A stretch of DNA of 64,000 bases from Aurantiochytrium sp. KH105 (Eukaryota; Sar; Bigyra; Thraustochytrida; Thraustochytriidae): assembly GCA_003116975.1 (NCBI GenBank), contig BGKB01000007.1, positions 186,001 through 250,000 of the forward strand. Direction: 5' to 3'. This document shows positions 39,066 through 49,582 of the stretch, piece by piece. Within the stretch, counting starts at the first letter, position 1; each line of letters starts with the position of its first letter. The notes beneath the pieces are model-generated. The model did no database searches and was not told where the DNA came from. It saw nothing but the letters and a program-made list of their open reading frames with translations. Made by a program: the position numbers and the translations under genes.

Positions 39066-40388
39066 ATGGCGGAGCCCGCCAACGAGGACCCGACGACGGC
39101 GGCCTTTGCTGGGAGCAAGCCGGAAGACTGGATGTACATTGCAGAGGGAGCGCTCAACCTCGCGACGCGATATGCTGGCGACGATGATCGTCTCCGGGGA
39201 TGCGTGCTTCGCGTACGCAAGGACAACCCCGAGGCTAGCGGCGGCAAGTCCGGAGAGAGCAATCCTTGGCGCGAGTCCATGCAGTTTCTCGACCGCGTGA
39301 TCCTGCCCCTGCTCGGCCGCAGATACGTGCAGCCCGCCGTTGAAGTTCCTCTTCCACAAGGATACATAGAGGCGCTTGGCGCGCATATCGAGCCATCGAG
39401 GCCGGAAAAACGCCGCAAGCACACGCTGGATATGGGCCTTAAGACGGGACTTCTCATGCTCGATAACACAGCCATTCCAACCGGGGAAGGACCCTCCATC
39501 TGCTTCGAGCTCAAGGTCAAGTGCGGCTTCATTCCCGAAACGTGCCCCTTCATCACGCACGATATCAAGCGTAAGGTCGATCGCTTCACTATGCATCAAG
39601 CGCTCAAGAATGAAAAGGGCAAACTCGACACACTCAGCAAGTACAATCCGACGGACCTCTTCTCCTACGACCGCGACCGTGTCCTTCAGGCTCTCGACGC
39701 CCTCGTTGACACCCCTCAGAACAACTTTCGCATGTTTGTTGATGGAAAGATGGTCTTCCCGGATAGTAAGGGCCACGGAAGTCGAGCCGATCTGGCGGAG
39801 ATTCTTCAAGACTACCCCGCTCTCAAGGACGGCGGCGTCGATGGCCTCCTCGCAGCGCTCGCGAACATTCTCGTGCAGGAACCACTGCTCCGACGGCTGC
39901 AGCGCATGCAAGAAATGGACGACTGTGACATTGAGGCTGCCTGGCCCATTTACCAAGAGATTCTCGCGCGTGGCGAGACTGTGCAACCGCTTGCAGAAGG
40001 CGACAGCATCCTTCCGCGTGCACCGCCCGCCACCTTGCCAAAGGAACCAGCTGCCCAGCATGACCTCGTTCGTCGCTTCCTCCTCTCATGCACAGCCAAG
40101 GACTGCTCGACCATGATTGTGCTCAAGCCTTCTGCCGGGAACAAGGAGCCCGAAAATGTTCCCACGAGCCCAGACCTTCCAGTCACAGACGACAAAGTCT
40201 CACGAACGATTGTCGACGGCGTCGGCCCCTTCATGTATTCAATCGCGATTGTTGATCTTGACCCCAAGCCTATTGAAAAGATGGAGCATTGGTTCACGCT
40301 TGACAAGAAGATTGCCGAGTTCTACGCGGCAAAGATGGCAACGCCCGAGAAGGACGACGCATCCGCTCCTTTGGCGCAGGGCAGCTGA
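39066..40388 (+). CDS. Inositol-pentakisphosphate 2-kinase (IPK1)
   Basis: 440 aa, single exon from ATG at 39066. IPK1 signatures are DWMYIAEGALNLATRYAGDD with CVLRVRKD (nucleotide-binding N-lobe), and CFELKVKCGFIP (the ExKxKxGxxP motif). Others are VDRFTMHQALK followed by LSKYNPTDLFSYD, and IAIVDLDPKPIEKMEHW near the C-terminus (the metal/ATP DLDxKP motif). It phosphorylates Ins(1,3,4,5,6)P5 at position 2 to phytate (InsP6), a cofactor in mRNA export and the precursor of inositol pyrophosphates. Length agrees with plant and fungal enzymes. A proline/alanine-rich loop occurs around residues 318-330. Confidence 0.9.
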   Translation: MAEPANEDPTTAAFAGSKPEDWMYIAEGALNLATRYAGDDDRLRGCVLRVRKDNPEASGGKSGESNPWRESMQFLDRVILPLLGRRYVQPAVEVPLPQGYIEALGAHIEPSRPEKRRKHTLDMGLKTGLLMLDNTAIPTGEGPSICFELKVKCGFIPETCPFITHDIKRKVDRFTMHQALKNEKGKLDTLSKYNPTDLFSYDRDRVLQALDALVDTPQNNFRMFVDGKMVFPDSKGHGSRADLAEILQDYPALKDGGVDGLLAALANILVQEPLLRRLQRMQEMDDCDIEAAWPIYQEILARGETVQPLAEGDSILPRAPPATLPKEPAAQHDLVRRFLLSCTAKDCSTMIVLKPSAGNKEPENVPTSPDLPVTDDKVSRTIVDGVGPFMYSIAIVDLDPKPIEKMEHWFTLDKKIAEFYAAKMATPEKDDASAPLAQGS

Positions 40389-40587
40389 GCAAGCCGTCTA
40401 CGACAAACAAACAGGAGGGAAGTATGAAGAGAAAAAGTTTGTAAAGCATGACTTGCCTGGGATCTCCTCCTCGCCACACTACGCGATACCACACCGTTTT
40501 CATGCATAAATGCGCCATCGTAAAGATAGTAAAAGTGAACGTGAACAAAGACAACAGAATGAGGAACTCGTTATGAAATGATGTTAG

Positions 40588-43500
40588 TTAGGCTGAGTCG
40601 TAAACCGGATTGGCCGCCACAACGCTATCGCCGACGTGCTTCGCCTCGACGGCCGAGTATTGGCTGGTTCTACCACTGCTCCGACTGCTATCGTGGCGGC
40701 AATTACGGCGACGGCGAATAATGACAACGGCAGCAACGACCGCCGCAATCACTGCAAGGACCGTGGGGGCCACAATCGCAGCAATGTCCGAGTCAGATTC
40801 GCCATTGCCATTGCCGCTGCCATTCACGTTCGCGTCCGCAGTTGTAAATGTCGAAGGAATGGCTTGCGAGCTGGGCAGCATACGATCGCGCGCATCCGCA
40901 ATGTAGCTAGACACCTCGTCGGCATCAGGAAGCTGCCACTTGTAGTCCTCACCTGCAAGCGTCGCTGGTACTTCTGGAATGGTGAGCTGAAAGGCATCGT
41001 CCTCATTGGCCAAACGACGACGATTTCCCGTCGAGATAATCTCACCGACATTGCCAAAGAGATCTGTCACGCCACGGATACGAAGCTCGACGGTGGACGC
41101 GCTCCATGTGGTCACGTCCGCTGCGGCCACGTTCATGAGGACCACCGAGGCGTCATAAAGCCAAGACGAACAAGAAAGCGCGGCGTCGATTGTGATGTTG
41201 CTCTTAGGCTCAGTGAGCGTCACGGAAAGACCACTTGCGCTGCAGTCAACCATCTCGTTGAAGCGAAGATTTGCTACCGCAAAATTCGTGTTCGACGCGC
41301 GGATTTGGCTGACAGGAATGATGGAGGTCAGCTTCGGGCCTGAAACATCATAGACACCAAGACGCCGTGAGGAGCGCACACTTCCGGTTGCATCACAAGC
41401 TGCGCGGAGCTCAAGCACATACCGCTGGCCGTCCACCAGTACCCCGCTCACGTCATCGGAGCTGAGCTCGAGCTGGGTGTGGCCAGGAGCAATACTGCCA
41501 ATCTGGACAGCCGTGCCTGCTATTGTGCCGTCTACATATGTCGATGCCCAGACCGAGACGGTCCGCGCAACGTCATCGCTTCCACTCGCACGCTCGAGCA
41601 AGAGCGTAGGCGATGCCGTAGACAATTCCCAGGAATCTGTGTCAAGGGTAAGATCCCCAGCCCACGCGAGGGGGGCGCAAGACTGCACCCAATTGAGCGT
41701 AAATGACTCGGATGCAGAGACGCCACTGTCGCAGGACGATTCCACCGTGATGACGACCGTTGTAGAGAGAATCGAGGTGTCAAGCCGCTCATAAAAAACT
41801 TGGACCGGGTGCTGGACGCCAGCTTCGACGTCGATCGTGAGGCCAGAGCTCAGGACTTGGCCACCTGCAGAGTACACAATTCCGCCAGTCGCGCTCTGGG
41901 AGTCGACGGAAATCTTCACTGCAAACGTCGCGTCAGAGCTGTCGAGGCTTGCTGCGCGCGTGTCAATATAAAAGGAGAAGCTTCCTGTGTCAGTGTCCAG
42001 TTTGTCGGCTGGCGCCTTGGCAACAAGGAGCGTAAAGGCTTCGCGAGCCAGCGTGCCGGGCACGTGGGGACACTGCGTTGTGCCGCCGAGAACTCTGTAC
42101 ACGTGTGCACCACTGTATGGACTGCGATACATGGCCACGGTGATTGTATCACCAACGTCCGTAGCACCATAGACGGTCGACACGCTGGTCTCGACCTGAT
42201 CGGTCTCTGTCTCGGACAGCGTGACTTGAACCTCCCGCTGCACCGAGATTTCGTCCGAGCTCGAAATTTCAGAGGAGATGCCAACACTGAACAGTTTAAA
42301 GCCACCTTTCAGTGAAGCCTCGACCAGCTCCTTCATCGATTCCGACGATGTCGTCGAATAGAAGTCTGTGACAGAGCGCGAGCTAGACGTGGTCGTCTCT
42401 GAGAAAGAAAAGCCGCCTGCGCCGAAGGTGACAATATTTGTGGCATCCGACCCCGTGTCCCAATTATTGAGCGGAAAGTTAAGCGAACCCCGAAAGTCAT
42501 CGTCCCAATGCTTGAGGAGGCTGAGCCACTGATCGCGCTGCACGAGCGCATCAGAAAGCTGCATTTGGACGTCCTCGCTGTCGAGAGAATCGAGATTCGC
42601 CGCAAGAGACTCGATTGATCGCTCAGTGATCCGAAGACTTCTTTCGCAGTCTGCGCGAGTCTGGTACACGAGCGAAGCGGACTTCTGGCCCCAGCCTAGA
42701 GACTCTGCGCTTCCCACCGTGCATGACGTCTGCAGAAATGAGAGGATTGTCGCCTCAGTGAGATTTGCAACGCTCCCCATGAAGAGCACCATGTCGCCCT
42801 TTTTTCCCGTCGAGCCAATTTTCGTCTTCAGCTCAAACGTTGTCGATGTTGTGGTGGTGTTCACAACGTCGTCGAGTGCAGTAACATTCGCACTCGTCGT
42901 CGATGTTGTACCACCTGTTGCAATGTTGGCCGAACCGCCCCCCAAATTCATGCCAGCGCTTACTTTGTATGATGATGTGGCACCGTCCTCGTCGGTAACC
43001 TTGACATACATTGACGACTCAACGGAGAATGAACCTGTAAATGAAGCCGAGGCGTACGACCCACCAATTGACGCGCGCGACACAGGCGGCGCGTAAAGGT
43101 AGTAGAGAGGAATAGGGTCTTGACCAGGAAAAGTTCCGATCGCGCCCTCGTTCAGAACCACTTTGCCTATCACCAGACAGTCGACTGTCTTAAATCTGGC
43201 ACTTGCGATCGATGAGTCGCTCGCGTTCCAGTGGCTTGGGAGCCGAAGCTCGATGACCACGCTGCGGATAAATTCTTCGACACTGTGAGATGCTGTCGCG
43301 CGGTCAAGAGGTCGAGTAGGCTCACCGACTAAGAGCGAAGTGACAACCTCCGACGCGTTGGCGGCAATGTCTTTGGCAGATAGAGAGCACGGGCTAGCTT
43401 CATTGCAAGACGCGGCCTCGACGGTCGGCGCAAGACCGTTCGTCACAACGATCTCAATGTCCGAAGGCATGAGTCCACAAGCTTGATCATTGTATGTCTG

Positions 43501-46326
43501 CTCCGTCTTGATAACGAAGTCCACATATTGGCTACCTTCGAGGACGTGAGCAAAAGGGGTGCCACCGCAGGCAGCTACGACCGTGTTCGCGTCAAATGCC
43601 TCGCCGGAAGGAATCTCCGTCAGAACCACAGGAATGGGCTCGTAGGTCATGTCAAAGACTTGGTCCCCATCGTGCAGGTTGATTGTGGAGTCGGCAAACT
43701 GAAAGTAAAAGTTGTCCTGGACGTTGGTCTCTGCAAACGTCAGATCGACGGCAAGAGCTGTTGCTGGAACCGTGTACTCCGTGTCCACAGCAGACGTTTC
43801 AAAGTGAACGGTCATGCCAGGGCAATATGCGAAAGTCAAGTCGACACCGACACTGCCGAGGCTAAAATTGCATCTCGTTGCGGCTGTGTGCAGGGTCAGC
43901 GTGCGGCTCGTCACATCGTGAATGACGAGACCGGATATGTCGTCCTGCACCAGCAAAGAAGACGAGACGAGATCCTGGGCGTCGGCGCCGACACCTTCAA
44001 TGACGTGGTCCATGTCCTTCAATTCCAATTTGACTGAGGCGCCAACAGGAATGTTGGCGCCAAAGCTGCCACCCGCGCCAGTAGTTGTGGAAATGACGGT
44101 CGTCCAAGAGCCGCCTACTTGAACCAGGACCTCGTATGGGACTCCCTGCAAAGCGCAAATGCCCGACGAGACAACGTCCAGGTGAGGAAAACCAATGACG
44201 CCGGTAACCGAGCGGCTTCCCGTGTCCACGAGCGAGACGTCGGTCACTTCGTAGTAGCGCGTCGTGATGTGGACGCCACTGCTTATCGCGCTCGATGCCG
44301 AGCAGGCTCCTGTTGCTTCGTCGATGGTTGTGCACACCTCGATGTCAGTAGCGTAGGCGCCTGTCTTGGCACTGACAATGGTGATGCTAGACGTCTCAGA
44401 TGAGCTGGATCGCGCAGAATCCTCAAACTCGATACGAGCAATACCTGCGGCGTCCGTCACAGTTGTGCGTAGTACGCTACTACCTTCGGTTGTGTAAGTG
44501 ATGGTAATGCCCTGTACAGGAACGGAACGGTAAATGTTGCTCACGGTGAAGCGGACTGCAGACATGTATGATAGCGTCGTTTCTTGGCAAACCTTGGCAG
44601 AAGCCGACATGTACTTGACCGAGGGCTGCGAGGGATCCAACCAGGTGGAAGGGACCATTGGTAGGTTGTCGTCGGAATTGATGATCCACTTGTTCGCGAC
44701 ACAGACTTTGAAGTTGCTATTCACTGGAACGGCGGTTGTCACAGCCAAGTCCGTGACTGTCACTTGCTGTTGGGACGCAACACAGCCATGGTCTGGGTTG
44801 GCAACTTCGATAGTCGACATGACGACCCCGGTAGCGGTCTCGCTTGTCACAGTGTATCCAGACACGATGCTCGGATCAATCACAGAGGGGAAAGTCACCT
44901 GGAGAGAACTGGTGCTCGCATCGGAGACGTGGGGGAAGGCAGAAAGGTCGCCCTGCTCAAACGGGCTGTAGAGACTGAAGTCAAAGCTACCAGGTTCCTG
45001 AAAGGCAATGGAACGTAATCTACTACCCAGCACAGAGTCTCTGCAGACGCGGTGTTGGCAAGCGACACCTGCGCGAGTGGCTTCTGCGCAGAATCCTTGG
45101 CCTGAAGCGGAGAGAGTGTCTTCGACGCAGTACGAGTTGGCGGGGCATGCATTCTTGTTGCCATTGCTGCAATAGTAGCCAACCTCGCATGGCTGGCAGC
45201 TATCGACAGTCGCCGTCGACGATTGGATGTAGTAGCCCGGAAAGCAAGAAGGACAATCGCGAGCACCAGAATAAACGTTGGAATCCGCGTAGCGGGCTGC
45301 AAAGCCCCCCCAAGTTTTCAAATAGCAGAGCTTGTTGGATTTGACCCACGAGAAGATCACGCAGTCGTCATGCTTTTGGCACTCGCGGCGGCAATCGTGC
45401 GGGTTCGCAATGCCACTTCTCGTCACAATGTCAGAATTCGGAAAGTTCTGGCCTGCTCGCATGCAGCCGTCCTGGTATAGTAACTTGGCAAAGTCTCGCG
45501 CCAGTTCAATGTCGTTACCATCCTTTTGGCAGTACAGGTTTCCCGACAAGTAAAGCTGATTCGAGTTGGCCGGCGCGCCTGTCCAGGAGCCTTGCAGGTT
45601 GAGAACATCATTGTAGAGTGTGCACGTATTGCCCGAGTCCGTCTTCTTGAACTGCCACGAGAGACATGGCAGGTGATATCCCGTTGATACATAGTTTTGA
45701 TTGTTGTACGACCATTTGCAAATTGAAGCACCGTTCGTTGTAATTGTCGGAAAAATTTCACTGACGCCTGATACAGAGGCGCTTCGAACACCTGGACTAC
45801 TTGAGGAGGCAAGACACGAACTATCAAACTTCTCCCTTGAGATGTCACCTTCGTAGTCAGAGACATACTTGTAGCATACGGCCGAATAGCAAGGCGTCGC
45901 GCGAAGGTAGTTGGTCTTGATGCGCCAAAATTTCTCCGTATCACCAGTGAACTGTTGCGCGTAGCATTCATCGAAGTCGTGTGCCCCACCCCACTCGCAG
46001 TAATATTCACGATGACGGAGGTACGCAGTGGGCTTGCCGCTCATCGTGAGCTGAAGTCCGCGATACTTGGCATTTTGAAACCAAGATTTGCATCTGTCTG
46101 CGCATTCTTGGGGCGTGTCGGCATTAGCAGCAGAAGAGGACATGAGAACGTTGGTGTTTCCGCCGTAAGCGTTGGCATACACCGGGAAGTGGCCGTGGAC
46201 AATGCAGCCAGGATTGCTGTTGGCAAGACCATGATTCTTTGCGCTTTCGTAGGATTGGAGCGTTCCTTCAGCGTATAATGCAGCTGCTGCTGCGATGCAA
46301 AGCGTCAGGAGCAATCGGTACCGCAT
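40588..46326 (-). CDS. Giant secreted type I membrane protein with PAN/apple domains and NPxY tail
   Basis: 1912 aa in a single 5.7-kb exon. The start at 46326 gives a signal peptide (MRYRLLLTLCIAAAAALYAEG); the frame is open upstream. Cys-rich PAN/apple-like modules lie at about 41-150, 203-266 and 288-358; the last is clearest (CRRECQKHDDCVIFSW). An EGF/GCC2-GCC3-type Cys cluster spans about 358-413 (CFPGYYIQSS; CEVGYYCSNG). Beta-rich repeats of uncertain type follow, with a Ser/Thr-rich centre and a helical stretch near 1190-1310. A transmembrane helix at about 1848-1870 (APTVLAVIAAVVAAVVII) precedes RRRRN and a 42-residue tail containing YSAV and NPVY near the end. It is probably a cell-surface receptor or adhesin; ligand unknown. 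Confidence 0.82.
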   Translation of the reverse strand: MRYRLLLTLCIAAAAALYAEGTLQSYESAKNHGLANSNPGCIVHGHFPVYANAYGGNTNVLMSSSAANADTPQECADRCKSWFQNAKYRGLQLTMSGKPTAYLRHREYYCEWGGAHDFDECYAQQFTGDTEKFWRIKTNYLRATPCYSAVCYKYVSDYEGDISREKFDSSCLASSSSPGVRSASVSGVSEIFPTITTNGASICKWSYNNQNYVSTGYHLPCLSWQFKKTDSGNTCTLYNDVLNLQGSWTGAPANSNQLYLSGNLYCQKDGNDIELARDFAKLLYQDGCMRAGQNFPNSDIVTRSGIANPHDCRRECQKHDDCVIFSWVKSNKLCYLKTWGGFAARYADSNVYSGARDCPSCFPGYYIQSSTATVDSCQPCEVGYYCSNGNKNACPANSYCVEDTLSASGQGFCAEATRAGVACQHRVCRDSVLGSRLRSIAFQEPGSFDFSLYSPFEQGDLSAFPHVSDASTSSLQVTFPSVIDPSIVSGYTVTSETATGVVMSTIEVANPDHGCVASQQQVTVTDLAVTTAVPVNSNFKVCVANKWIINSDDNLPMVPSTWLDPSQPSVKYMSASAKVCQETTLSYMSAVRFTVSNIYRSVPVQGITITYTTEGSSVLRTTVTDAAGIARIEFEDSARSSSSETSSITIVSAKTGAYATDIEVCTTIDEATGACSASSAISSGVHITTRYYEVTDVSLVDTGSRSVTGVIGFPHLDVVSSGICALQGVPYEVLVQVGGSWTTVISTTTGAGGSFGANIPVGASVKLELKDMDHVIEGVGADAQDLVSSSLLVQDDISGLVIHDVTSRTLTLHTAATRCNFSLGSVGVDLTFAYCPGMTVHFETSAVDTEYTVPATALAVDLTFAETNVQDNFYFQFADSTINLHDGDQVFDMTYEPIPVVLTEIPSGEAFDANTVVAACGGTPFAHVLEGSQYVDFVIKTEQTYNDQACGLMPSDIEIVVTNGLAPTVEAASCNEASPCSLSAKDIAANASEVVTSLLVGEPTRPLDRATASHSVEEFIRSVVIELRLPSHWNASDSSIASARFKTVDCLVIGKVVLNEGAIGTFPGQDPIPLYYLYAPPVSRASIGGSYASASFTGSFSVESSMYVKVTDEDGATSSYKVSAGMNLGGGSANIATGGTTSTTSANVTALDDVVNTTTTSTTFELKTKIGSTGKKGDMVLFMGSVANLTEATILSFLQTSCTVGSAESLGWGQKSASLVYQTRADCERSLRITERSIESLAANLDSLDSEDVQMQLSDALVQRDQWLSLLKHWDDDFRGSLNFPLNNWDTGSDATNIVTFGAGGFSFSETTTSSSRSVTDFYSTTSSESMKELVEASLKGGFKLFSVGISSEISSSDEISVQREVQVTLSETETDQVETSVSTVYGATDVGDTITVAMYRSPYSGAHVYRVLGGTTQCPHVPGTLAREAFTLLVAKAPADKLDTDTGSFSFYIDTRAASLDSSDATFAVKISVDSQSATGGIVYSAGGQVLSSGLTIDVEAGVQHPVQVFYERLDTSILSTTVVITVESSCDSGVSASESFTLNWVQSCAPLAWAGDLTLDTDSWELSTASPTLLLERASGSDDVARTVSVWASTYVDGTIAGTAVQIGSIAPGHTQLELSSDDVSGVLVDGQRYVLELRAACDATGSVRSSRRLGVYDVSGPKLTSIIPVSQIRASNTNFAVANLRFNEMVDCSASGLSVTLTEPKSNITIDAALSCSSWLYDASVVLMNVAAADVTTWSASTVELRIRGVTDLFGNVGEIISTGNRRRLANEDDAFQLTIPEVPATLAGEDYKWQLPDADEVSSYIADARDRMLPSSQAIPSTFTTADANVNGSGNGNGESDSDIAAIVAPTVLAVIAAVVAAVVIIRRRRNCRHDSSRSSGRTSQYSAVEAKHVGDSVVAANPVYDSA

Positions 46327-49300
46327 GCTTGACACTCTTCTTGGCTCTTGCGATGGCTTTTTTCGGGTTTCGGTTTTGCCCCGAGGTCTTTGCTCGTGGC
46401 AACAACATCTAGCTTCAGGCAATGCGACAAGAAGCTATGGGGCAAGTGGATAAGCGAGCGAGCGAGGGAAATCGACTCGAGAACAAGCAGGCCTAGGCCA
46501 TCGGGTAGAGCGAAAGACTAACTAATCTCCATGCAAAGGACAAGAAACTCGAGCAGAGGGAGATTCTTCTTTTGAGCCCGAGCGAGGGATGCTGAAGCGT
46601 TCCGCAACTATCGAAGTGAAATTTACATTTGGTTGTCCTCGTCTTGATTGATTGGAGCAAGCCATTTCCAAGTATCGACGTACGTAGTCACTACTGGTGT
46701 GTGGGCGAGCGCTCGGCCGCCGTTCACGGCCAGGCCCTGCAAACAGCCGCCGTTGACATGCCGCAAACGCATAGAATCGGGCCAATAGCGAGCGATCAAG
46801 CAACCAAAAAATAGTTGCGGCTCTGTCCGGCGTTCACGCAAAACTCGTGGAAGGGAAGCGTTCTAAAACGGCCCGGACGAGAGAAGTGCCATCCAGACAA
46901 ATTGCATGATCACAGACTCTTGGGACAGATGTGGCTGCGGAATAAAGCAAGATCTCAAAATGAACAAGTATATACTTTCTACTCGGGCAGCTCGCTCGAT
47001 GCAGAAAACAGGCGCGCGTCGGTCTTCTCCAGTCACCAGTCACCAGAATTGACTACTTTGAAGTCTACATAACTTGCAGCCCGGCTGCGATCAGCTAGCT
47101 GGCCTGGGTGCGTCGTGCATATAGAGGGTAGGAAAAATTCTGCGCGTGGGGCAGCGGCAGTTCTCCCTTTCATCTCAAGAATCTTGCACACCGCCACTTA
47201 CGGCGCGCAAATTGGAGCGTGAGCCCACTTTGCAAACCTCTGCCACTTCTGCTCCAATTGCCAACGGTAGAAGGTCATTAGAGTTTCCAGCTACCATATG
47301 TCGGCACGCTTCTCATTCCAGGTTGCGCTGGCTTGCGACCCTCAGCTTCCAGAAAAAGAGCACGCTCGCGGCTTTGGTTGTTTGCAAAGCTTGTCCTGCG
47401 CGGCGCACACCCACTCACGGCTGGGCCTCGCTCGCAGCTCTGCAGCTGCAGCAGCAGCTACAGACGGCCTTCAAGTTGGGTGTTGTCGTCATCTGCACTG
47501 CTGTTGAAGTTCACATGTGATAAAGCTTAAAAAGCGCCACTTCTTCCAATCTTCGAATCTAGGCTCAGGAAATCGGGACACACTCTTCGCTATGGAATGC
47601 AGTCCCTGTCAATGTACAAATGCGCGGTACAAGGCGGCACGCCAACCGCAGCCGAGGGCGCGCGCTCGATAAATGCTCTCGTCCGAAAACCAGGCCTCGC
47701 TCGTAAACGGGCCTGCCCGGGCCGCGCCGCCGGGCCGAGAAGTCCGTCTCTACATACCACCAAGCAGGGAAAGTGATTTGCGTTCCGCACGGCCGGTTAG
47801 ATCGCAGCTGGGGAGCTCTTTTTTTGCGTTCCTCCGGGCCTTGCTGGATTCCAGCTGGGTATACAATTTCCTCGAGGCCACAGCCACCACAAGTTGGCCG
47901 TCCGGCCCGTACCCGACGGAAAATAGATTGAGAAGCGCTGAATGTCGCGCGTGCGGCCGAGCGAGCGGCCGAGCGGAGCGGCCGAGCGGAGCGGCCGAGC
48001 AAGCGGCCGAGCGAGCGGCCTTGCCTTGCGTATGATTTCCGAAATCATCTCGTCTTGTATACATCGCACGACCCATGTTCACTTCCGGGCTGCCGAGAAT
48101 TTGTTCTGCGTCTCAAGTCTCGAACATCGCGCACGTCTCTCTAGCTTGCAGCTGAGCTGTCAATGTTTGGTAGAAAGACCGATCAACCATTGTGAGAACG
48201 CAGAACTCTACTCTCAGCCCGAAACTTTTACTCACTTTTGCGATTTTGCGATCGCCTTCGTCTACTTTTGCAGCTTCATGTGGACATTCTTTCATCCATA
48301 TGGACTGGGAATGCAACGACCTCTCGCTCTCGAGAACGATGATATTCCCTCTATCCAAAATGCTTCGATCAAATAGATCAACAACCTTTCCTGAGAGCAA
48401 ACGCAACTTGACTTGTTGCCAGCCTGAGCTCAACCAACCTTTTAGGCTCTTGGATCAACCTTGTAAAACTGTGTAAAGCAGTCCGCGTCTCACAGAGACA
48501 GAGGCAAAAAGGTACGGCCGGTATACGCTTACCGGATCTGAGGAGGCGCAATCCTTAGCCCTATTTCGTTAACAAAACCTCATGCCGATCAAGTATTACC
48601 TTCAAATACCAGACCCCGTGTTTCGCCCAACCGCTTAGTTTGAACCATCTGCAGCTGCGAGCCGTGCGTCGCCACCAGGAAAATTCCGAACGCACTCACT
48701 GTCAAGCTCCCGCCGCCGCCGACTCCCTCCCTACCTCCTCCCTGACTGCAAACCCATGTAAAGCTCGTGGCAATCCAAGTTCTCTGGCTTGTGGCGCAAA
48801 TCAACCAGCCAGCTTGTCGAGTATACGAAGACAACTTCGACAAAAAATAAAAATAAAAACAAAGTCAACAAGCTTCCGGGTCTGGCTGCAGCTGCAGCAG
48901 CTGCACTGGCCGCCCCCCCGCAACTTGAAGATGACCTAGCAAATATCCGCCAAAATGAATAAAAGTGAAATCGCGCCCGAAGCGACCTCGGCTCGCGGCC
49001 TCCCTCGAGGTCTCTGTGCGCGTCTCCGCGGGTCTCCTTCTGCTTCATCTTCTTCATCTTCTCGTCTCGTGGCGGCTCTCGCCCGGCCGGAGCGGCTCCC
49101 TTGCCGCCGCGCCCGCAGCGGCGCTCAGTGCGGGGCGCTGCGGGGCCGGCGCTGCGGCGCAAGAGCTCGCGCGGGGACCGGCTCGAGCGAGGCCGCGCCT
49201 GGCTCCAGTTTGGCGGAGGGCTCGCGCGACTTGGGCGCCTGCGCAGACCCGCAAACCGCAAACCGCGAAGCGTAAACCGCAAACTGTAGACGAAGAGCTC

Positions 49301-49351
49301 GGGATTGGAGCTCCGGTTGGGGTTGCAGAAGACGAGGTCCACGCGCCCACG
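46327..49351. other. 3-kb gene-poor region
   Basis: No convincing coding gene is visible. It contains a GC-rich repeat at 47945-48020 built from GAGCGGCC/GAGCAAGCGGCC words. The leader before 49352 is GC-rich with duplicated CCGCAAACCGC-type words (about 49248-49285). Both flanking genes point away from it. Confidence 0.5.
47945..48022. repeat. GC-rich GAGCGGCC minisatellite
   Basis: Tandem variants of GGCCGAGCGAGC and GGCCGAGCGGAGC, about seven units. Confidence 0.8.
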
Positions 49352-49582
49352 ATGCAGAGCAGCAAGCAGCTGATGCGGACCAAGTCCACACAATGGCGCG
49401 TGGCGTCGCTCGTGGACATCTTCGAGGACAAGAAGCTCGACGGAAACCTCACGCCGTATATTAGCTCGCTGGCCTCGCGCGCGCTTGCGCATGGGTCGAG
49501 CCTTCGGGACATCTTCGAGGCGCTCGAGGAGCTCGGCGAGGACCCCAATTCCTGGCGCTCTCGGCTTCGCGACAACGAATAA
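49352..49582 (+). CDS. Small conserved-looking protein, paralogue 1 (unknown family)
   Basis: 76 aa from ATG at 49352. The frame is open upstream to 48965, but that part has leader-like composition. The body reads TQWRVASLVDIFEDK, DGNLTPYISSLASRALAHGS and RDIFEALEELGED, then SWRSRL. It is nearly the same as the protein at 51132-51365, which is strong evidence that both are real genes. It is probably an all-helical small protein with amphipathic segments; no signal peptide or membrane segment is seen. I do not recognise a family. Stop is TAA at 49580. Confidence 0.78.
   Translation: MQSSKQLMRTKSTQWRVASLVDIFEDKKLDGNLTPYISSLASRALAHGSSLRDIFEALEELGEDPNSWRSRLRDNE

Noticed and set aside
38868-40061. 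397-codon minus-strand frame over the IPK1 gene
   Set aside because: Overlaps a gene with clear IPK1 motifs; no motif of its own.
46500-49351. Possible retrotransposon or hidden gene in the 3-kb gap
   Set aside because: No reverse transcriptase, protease or integrase motif and no long terminal repeats could be found in any frame.
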